From contig JBHHWI010000106.1 of NCBI GenBank assembly GCA_046756445.1, forward strand, positions 1 to 9,937: a stretch of 9,937 nt of DNA. The letters run 5' to 3'. The DNA comes from JACZWL01 sp046756445. Lineage in GTDB: Bacteria > Pseudomonadota > Gammaproteobacteria > Steroidobacterales > Woeseiaceae. The notes under the pieces are model-generated. The model saw only the letters and a program-made list of their open reading frames with translations, was not told the origin of the DNA and did no database searches. The position numbers and the translations under genes are program-made. Shown here piece after piece: positions 5,645-9,937 of the stretch; position 1 is the stretch's first letter; each line of letters opens with the position of its first letter.

Positions 5645-6106
5645 GTGCCCGCGAGTCTCGGCAGGCGCCTGGGCGCGATCGGCTACGACGGCCTGCTGGT
5701 GCTCGCCCTGATGTTCCTGGCGAGCCTGCCGTTCGTCGCGGTGCGCGGCGGCGAGCCGGTCGAAGCCGGCGATCCGGTCTATCAGCTTGCCATGCTCGCT
5801 GTCGCCTACGTTTTTTTCACCGGGTTCTGGGTGCGGGCCGGACGGACCCTGGGGATGCAGTCCTGGGGACTTCGGCTGGAGACCGTGGGCGGCGACAGAC
5901 CGGGCCTGGCCCGGGCAAGTCTTCGTTTCGTCGCGGCGATTCTCTCCTGGCTGCCGGCGGGACTCGGCTTCTGGTGGCAGCTATGGGACAGAGACGGCCT
6001 CTGCTGGCACGATCGATTGTCGCGCACCTGCCTCAGGTTCTACCCGCGACGCCCGCAGGCATCCGGCTCATCTGAGCCGGTCCAGCGCGAACACGGTGAC
6101 GGCTAG
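5645..6106 (+). CDS. RDD-family membrane protein
   Basis: A 153-residue small membrane protein of the RDD family. The N-terminal RRLGAIGYD (7-15) is the usual opening, with the conserved Arg and Asp. About three hydrophobic helices follow (about 16-34, 45-62 and 96-112). GRTLGMQSWGLRL and the C-terminal CWHDRLSRT segment are also typical. The family's role is poorly defined; in some bacteria members affect ion or osmotic homeostasis. I accept GTG 5645 because the RRL motif lies close to it and a later ATG (5711) would remove the conserved first helix. Spacing to the reductase stop is 1 bp, so it belongs to that transcription unit. The last 13 codons (about 141-153, after RRPQ) overlap the convergent lptG end by 39 bp and are unlikely to be conserved. 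Confidence 0.85.
   Translation: MPASLGRRLGAIGYDGLLVLALMFLASLPFVAVRGGEPVEAGDPVYQLAMLAVAYVFFTGFWVRAGRTLGMQSWGLRLETVGGDRPGLARASLRFVAAILSWLPAGLGFWWQLWDRDGLCWHDRLSRTCLRFYPRRPQASGSSEPVQREHGDG
6063..6080. terminator. Hairpin at the convergent RDD/lptG gene ends
   Basis: CCGGCTC (6063-6069) and GAGCCGG (6074-6080) are perfect inverted arms around ATCT. The lptG stop codon (6070-6068) lies inside the structure, and the hairpin is within the last part of the RDD gene. There is no T-run on either side, so it may be a Rho-independent-like stop of poor efficiency or an RNA 3'-end stabiliser rather than a standard terminator. Confidence 0.4.
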
Positions 6107-7132
6107 CAGGCCCAGCGGCGGCAACCAGGCTACCAGCGCCGGGTTGAGGTCGTAGATCTGCCCCGAGTTGGCGATCATCTCACTGGCGAGATAGTAAGCC
6201 AGCCCGATCAGCACGCCGATCAGGAGCCTGGCGCCGGCACCCGCCGAGCGCAGGGTGCCGAATACGAAAGCCAGCGCCAGCACCGGCATGATCACGACCG
6301 TGACCGTCGAGGAGACTCTCGACCAGAGCTCTGTCTCGTATTGTCCGGAGGAGAGGTTGTTCTTCTTCAGGTAGCGGATATAACTCAGCAGGCCCTTCGC
6401 CGACAGGCTGACCGGCTTGACCAGCGTGATGCCCAGCATATCGCCGCTCAGGTCGAAGGACTCCACTTCCACCGACGACCTGACGACCTGCACGCCGTCG
6501 CCGTTGAAGCGCGTCTCCCGGAAATTCTCGAGAATCCATTTGTCGGAATCATCGATGCCCGAGTTCTCGGCCCTGGCGATCGACCCCAGTGAGTTGTCTT
6601 CATTGAATCGAAACAGGTAGACGCCGCCGAACTCGAATTCGCTGTTGACGCGTTCCAGATACAGGATCACCGGACCGTCCTTGACCCACGCGGCGTTGCC
6701 GGAGTTTCGCTCGTCGTGCTGGAACCGCGCCTCGTTGCGCATGGTGCGCGCGAAATAATCCAGCGGCGGGCCGATATACTCGCCGACGAGCGCCGTGACA
6801 GTCATCACGACCACGCCGGTCACGGCCACCATGCCGGCGAGACGCCCGACGGACAGGCCGGCCGAGCGCATCACGACCAGTTCGCTGTTGGCGGCGAGCC
6901 CGCCGAGCCCGAGCAGGGCACCGATCAGGGTCGCCACGGGCAGCATCTCGAACGCCAGTTGCGGGGAGCGCAACAGGGAAAACAAAAGCGCCTGGGCAAC
7001 GCCGTAGTCGCCCATCTTGTTGTCGAGCTCGCTGATGAACTCGAACAGGCTGGCGAGCGCCAGCAGCACCCCCAGCACCAGCAGGGTGCTCTTGAGAATC
7101 GTGCGCAGCAGGTAGGCGCTGAGGATGCCCAT
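6068..7132 (-). CDS. lptG: LPS export ABC transporter permease LptG
   Basis: A 354-residue permease subunit of the LptB2FG transporter, which pulls lipopolysaccharide out of the inner membrane and feeds it to the LptC-LptA bridge. It has three N-terminal membrane helices (about 15-34, 58-80 and 98-120), a periplasmic jellyroll-like domain (about 125-265), and three C-terminal helices from about 275 to the end. The motif SELVVMRSAGLS (83-94) in the cytoplasmic coupling region that contacts LptB is well conserved. Length matches the family (about 360). The ATG at 7132 overlaps the lptF stop by one base (TGATG), a classic coupled arrangement. An open frame continuing upstream of this ATG is the shadow of lptF. 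Its end overlaps the RDD gene tail-to-tail. Confidence 0.96.
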   Translation of the reverse strand: MGILSAYLLRTILKSTLLVLGVLLALASLFEFISELDNKMGDYGVAQALLFSLLRSPQLAFEMLPVATLIGALLGLGGLAANSELVVMRSAGLSVGRLAGMVAVTGVVVMTVTALVGEYIGPPLDYFARTMRNEARFQHDERNSGNAAWVKDGPVILYLERVNSEFEFGGVYLFRFNEDNSLGSIARAENSGIDDSDKWILENFRETRFNGDGVQVVRSSVEVESFDLSGDMLGITLVKPVSLSAKGLLSYIRYLKKNNLSSGQYETELWSRVSSTVTVVIMPVLALAFVFGTLRSAGAGARLLIGVLIGLAYYLASEMIANSGQIYDLNPALVAWLPPLGLLAVTVFALDRLR

Positions 7133-8223
7133 CACCGGCCTCTGAACGACACGATCCGCCGGAACACGCTGCTTTGAGACGCGAGCATCCCGGCCGCCAT
7201 GGCAATCATGATGCCGTGGACCCACCAGAGTCCGACGGCCGCGGGCACCGCCTCCTGCTCCACCCAGGATTTGCCGGCGCTGAGCAGGTTGAAATAGATG
7301 ATGAAGACCAGCAAACCGACGGCCAGCCGCCCGTATCGGCCCTGACGAGGCTGACTGCGGCTCAGCGGCACCGCGAGGATCCCGAGGATGAGCGTCGACA
7401 ACGGCACGCCGATTCGCCACTGCAGTTCCGCGACCAGGTCGCTCGATCCCGACTTCATCAGATCGAGGGTACTCATCGCGCGGGGCCGCTCGTCCGCGTC
7501 GGAGACGTCGGGCAGCCGGTAGGGAATGCCGTGCTCGGCGAACTCCATGACCAGAAATTCGGATGTGCCGGGCATGCCTTCGTAACGACGACCGTCGTGC
7601 AGTACGAAATACCGCGTGTCGGCGTCCTCGACCTGCATCTGTTCGCCACGATCGGCGATCACCACCTCGACGCCGCCCGATTCTGTGCGCCTTTGCAGAA
7701 ACACGTTCTCAACGGAGCCCGGTCCGATGACCCGCTCGGCGTAGACCACGGTGCCGTCGGAACCGGCGGTAAAGGTGCCGGGCTCGATGCTCGCCAGATC
7801 CGCCTCCCGTTGCGCCTCCACGCCGATGCGGTCGACGGCCGTCAGGGCCTTCGGCCCCAGGTCGGTCGCCAGCCAGCCGACCGCCAATGACAGTGGAATG
7901 ACCAGCCACATGAGTGGCCGGTAGATGCCGCCGGGTCCGACCCTGCAGGCCATCATCGCCGGCATCTCGCTGTCGCGGTAAAGGCGGCCGAGCGCCAGCA
8001 TGATGGACAGAAAAAGTCCGATCGGAATCACGATCGTCAGATATTGCAGGCCGGTCAGCCCGATGACCTGAAACACGGCGTCTTTCGGCAGCCGGTCCTT
8101 GGCCACATCGCCCAGCACCCGGGCGAACTGATTCGTCAACAGGATGAACAACAACACCAGCGTCACGGCAGCCCATGTCTGCGCAACCTCGCGAAATATG
8201 TATCGATCCAGAATACGAAGCAT
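7132..8223 (-). CDS. lptF: LPS export ABC transporter permease LptF
   Basis: A 363-residue partner of LptG in the LPS extractor complex. It opens with MLRILDRYIFREV, the common LptF beginning (RY-x-x-RE-x), followed by the first helix (about 15-35). SEMPAMMACRVG (85-96) is the LptF counterpart of the LptB-contacting segment. The periplasmic domain spans about 130-265, and three C-terminal helices follow. I chose ATG 8223 over an in-frame TTG at 8259 because the protein aligns with family starts there and no ribosome site supports the TTG. A weak AGGA lies about 20 bases upstream of the ATG and a nearer GGAT is poorly spaced, so initiation signals are poor. lptF-lptG probably share one transcript reading away from pepA. 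The 166-bp divergent gap (8224-8389) must hold promoters for both directions, but I found no hexamer pair convincing enough to list. Confidence 0.95.
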   Translation of the reverse strand: MLRILDRYIFREVAQTWAAVTLVLLFILLTNQFARVLGDVAKDRLPKDAVFQVIGLTGLQYLTIVIPIGLFLSIMLALGRLYRDSEMPAMMACRVGPGGIYRPLMWLVIPLSLAVGWLATDLGPKALTAVDRIGVEAQREADLASIEPGTFTAGSDGTVVYAERVIGPGSVENVFLQRRTESGGVEVVIADRGEQMQVEDADTRYFVLHDGRRYEGMPGTSEFLVMEFAEHGIPYRLPDVSDADERPRAMSTLDLMKSGSSDLVAELQWRIGVPLSTLILGILAVPLSRSQPRQGRYGRLAVGLLVFIIYFNLLSAGKSWVEQEAVPAAVGLWWVHGIMIAMAAGMLASQSSVFRRIVSFRGR

Positions 8224-8389
8224 CGATATATCCGTGATTTTCCTAGCTAAATTCACCAAGCGCGACCGGATCGGTTAGACTACCGTTTTTATTTTGTCTC
8301 CGACAGTCCCTGCGTCGCAATCCTGTGGGGGGCGGCAAAACAATAAGACACAATATCGGGTCTGCTGTTCCATAAGGCACTTTTGATAC

Positions 8390-9886
8390 ATGAAATATTT
8401 CACCACCACGAGCGCTGCATCGCGCCGCGCCGGCAGCTGCATTATTGTCGGGATATATGAACGCGGAAAACTCGGTGAGGCGGCGACGGATATCGACAGG
8501 TCCAGTCAGGGCCTGATCCGGCGTCACATCAAGGGCGGCGATCTCTCCGGAAAGCTCGGTAGCACGCGCCTGCTGACATCGGTCGACGGCGTCAAGGCGC
8601 AACGCGTGCTCGTCGTGGGACTCGGCAAGGCAGGCAAGTTTGGCGTCGGTCATTTCCGGCAGGCGACCGCCGCTGCAATCAACGCATTGAATGCGACCAA
8701 GGTCGCCGACGTCCTCAGCTATCTGACGCTCGAGACCGTCGAGGGCGCAACGCCGTATTATCTGGCCCGCTACAGCATACAGACGCTCGGCGACGGCCTG
8801 TATCGTTTCACGGAGATGAAAAGCGGCAGGCGCAAGCCCGCGCCTGCCCTGAAGCGATTCGGGCTGGCGTTACACAAAAGAGGCGATGCTTCCCAGGTCA
8901 TGCGAGGTGCCGAACACGCCGACGCGATCGTCGCGGGCATGACGCTCGCCAGGGACCTCGGCAACCTGCCCGCCAATGTCTGCACGCCGAGTCATCTCGG
9001 CCGCACCGCGCAACGACTCGCCCGGGAGAACAAGAATCTGCAGACGCGCGTCATCGGCGAAGCCGAAATGAAACGCCTCGGCATGAACTCGCTGCTGTCG
9101 GTCACGGCGGGCACGGTGTTTCCCGCGAAGCTGATCGTGATGCGCTACAAGGGCACGGTGAAGCAGGCTCCGGTGGTTTTGGTCGGCAAGGGCGTCACCT
9201 TCGATGCCGGCGGCATATCGTTGAAGCCCGGCCCGGGCATGGACGAAATGAAGTTCGACATGTGCGGCGCCGCGGCGGTCATCGCCACAATGGCGGTCAT
9301 CGCCGGACTCGGCTTGCCGATCAACGTCAACGCGGTCGTGCCCGCCTGCGAAAACCTGCCGAGCGGCACCGCGACCCGGCCGGGCGATATCGTGAAGAGC
9401 ATGTCTGGGCAGACCATCGAGATCCTCAACACGGACGCGGAAGGCCGCCTGATCCTCTGCGATGCGTTGACCTATGCCAAACGCTTCAAGCCGGCCGCAT
9501 TGATCGACGTTGCAACCCTGACCGGCGCCTGCGTCATCGCCTTGGGGCATCACCGGACCGCGGTGATGAGCAACAACGACAAGCTGGCCGACAGCATCCT
9601 CGATGCCGGCAACAATGCGGACGATCGCGGCTGGCGCATGCCCCTGGCGGAAGAATACGAGCGTCAACTGCGAAGCAACTTCGCCGACTTCGCAAACGTT
9701 GGCGGCCGCGAGGGCGGTGCGATTACGGCCGCCTGTTTTCTGTCCAAGTTCACCAAGGGGACCGACTGGGCGCATCTGGATATCGCCGGCACAGCCTGGC
9801 GCTCGGGGCAAAGAAAGGGCAGCACGGGCAGACCAGTTCCGATGCTGACCGAACTGTTGCTCGCCCGCGCCGGCGCGCTGCCCTAG
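8390..9886 (+). CDS. pepA: Leucyl aminopeptidase (M17 family)
   Basis: A 498-residue cytosolic aminopeptidase that removes N-terminal residues, especially leucine, using two metal ions in a hexamer. The N-terminal macro-like domain covers about 1-165. The catalytic domain shows all expected residues: Lys267 and Asp272 (GKGVTFDAGG), Lys279, Asp290 (KFDMCGAA), and Asp349, Glu351, Arg353 in the signature NTDAEGRL (347-354). These are three lower than E. coli PepA numbering (270, 275, 282, 293, 352, 354, 356), so the alignment is gap-balanced. In E. coli PepA also binds DNA at the carAB promoter and at the Xer site of ColE1; whether this copy does so is not visible. ATG 8390 has AAGG about 13 bases upstream. 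Diverging lptF and downstream holC reproduce the common gammaproteobacterial order. Confidence 0.97.
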   Translation: MKYFTTTSAASRRAGSCIIVGIYERGKLGEAATDIDRSSQGLIRRHIKGGDLSGKLGSTRLLTSVDGVKAQRVLVVGLGKAGKFGVGHFRQATAAAINALNATKVADVLSYLTLETVEGATPYYLARYSIQTLGDGLYRFTEMKSGRRKPAPALKRFGLALHKRGDASQVMRGAEHADAIVAGMTLARDLGNLPANVCTPSHLGRTAQRLARENKNLQTRVIGEAEMKRLGMNSLLSVTAGTVFPAKLIVMRYKGTVKQAPVVLVGKGVTFDAGGISLKPGPGMDEMKFDMCGAAAVIATMAVIAGLGLPINVNAVVPACENLPSGTATRPGDIVKSMSGQTIEILNTDAEGRLILCDALTYAKRFKPAALIDVATLTGACVIALGHHRTAVMSNNDKLADSILDAGNNADDRGWRMPLAEEYERQLRSNFADFANVGGREGGAITAACFLSKFTKGTDWAHLDIAGTAWRSGQRKGSTGRPVPMLTELLLARAGALP

Positions 9887-9904
9887 CCTCACTGTTGCAC
9901 CAGC

Positions 9905-9937
9905 ATGCCGCGCGTCGATTTCTATGTTCTCGCGGGC
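9905..9937 (+). CDS. holC: DNA polymerase III chi subunit, first 11 codons only
   Basis: The frame starting ATG 9905, 18 bp after the pepA stop, reads MPRVDFYVLAG to the window edge. A short charged start followed by a DFYVL-like strand is typical of HolC, the chi subunit that links the clamp loader to single-stranded-DNA-binding protein. holC commonly follows pepA in gammaproteobacteria. The assignment rests on 11 residues plus position. No strong ribosome site is visible. Confidence 0.72.
   Translation, partial: MPRVDFYVLAG

Noticed and set aside
7133..7420. 96-residue N-terminal extension of lptG
   Set aside because: It lies wholly within lptF in another frame. The family start MGILSAYLLRT and the TGATG overlap support ATG 7132.
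8870..9892. 340-codon open frame on the minus strand opposite pepA
   Set aside because: The plus strand encodes a complete M17 peptidase with all metal ligands. The opposite frame has low-complexity, His/Arg/Gly-rich composition.

Overview
The window looks like a chromosomal segment of a GC-rich gammaproteobacterium. The best evidence is the block lptG-lptF (minus strand) facing pepA-holC (plus strand), the arrangement known from E. coli and many other gammaproteobacteria. High GC content, GTG starts and a short TonB with its own ExbD would fit an environmental lineage (Chromatiales, Woeseiales or Xanthomonadales-like). I cannot fix the genus from sequence alone. I saw no tRNA, rRNA, CRISPR array, insertion sequence or phage gene.

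Layout. Positions 1-599 (minus) hold most of an uncharacterised multi-pass membrane protein that runs off the left edge. After a gene-free gap (600-867) come exbD (868-1296) and tonB (1403-1996), both on the minus strand and transcribed tonB first. No exbB is present in the window. Diverging from tonB is a PadR-type repressor gene (2155-2493), overlapped by a gene for a small HAAS-like membrane protein (2474-2911). The 158 bp between tonB and padR hold three 21-bp dyads with ATACCT/AGGTAT arms. The last one fills the spacer of a near-consensus sigma70 promoter for padR. This suggests that PadR represses its own gene and probably tonB-exbD.

Next, on the plus strand, are a TMEM220-like membrane protein (2961-3332), a 12-helix transporter of the ATP/ADP-translocase-like MFS group (3413-4735), an aldo/keto reductase with a Tat-like leader (4732-5643) and an RDD-family membrane protein (5645-6106). 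The transporter, reductase and RDD genes are tightly packed (GTGA overlap, then 1 bp) and probably form one transcription unit. It ends tail-to-tail with lptG, sharing 39 bp, and a perfect GC-rich hairpin lies at the lptG stop codon.

lptF and lptG encode the two membrane subunits of the LPS export transporter, with the stop of lptF overlapping the start of lptG. pepA (8390-9886) is a complete M17 leucyl aminopeptidase. The first 11 codons of holC (DNA polymerase III chi) close the window.

Most of this is ordinary chromosomal content. The parts that merit a second look are the PadR operator array controlling an exbB-less TonB system, and the transporter/reductase pair in which the reductase has two well-placed translation starts, one with and one without the export leader.
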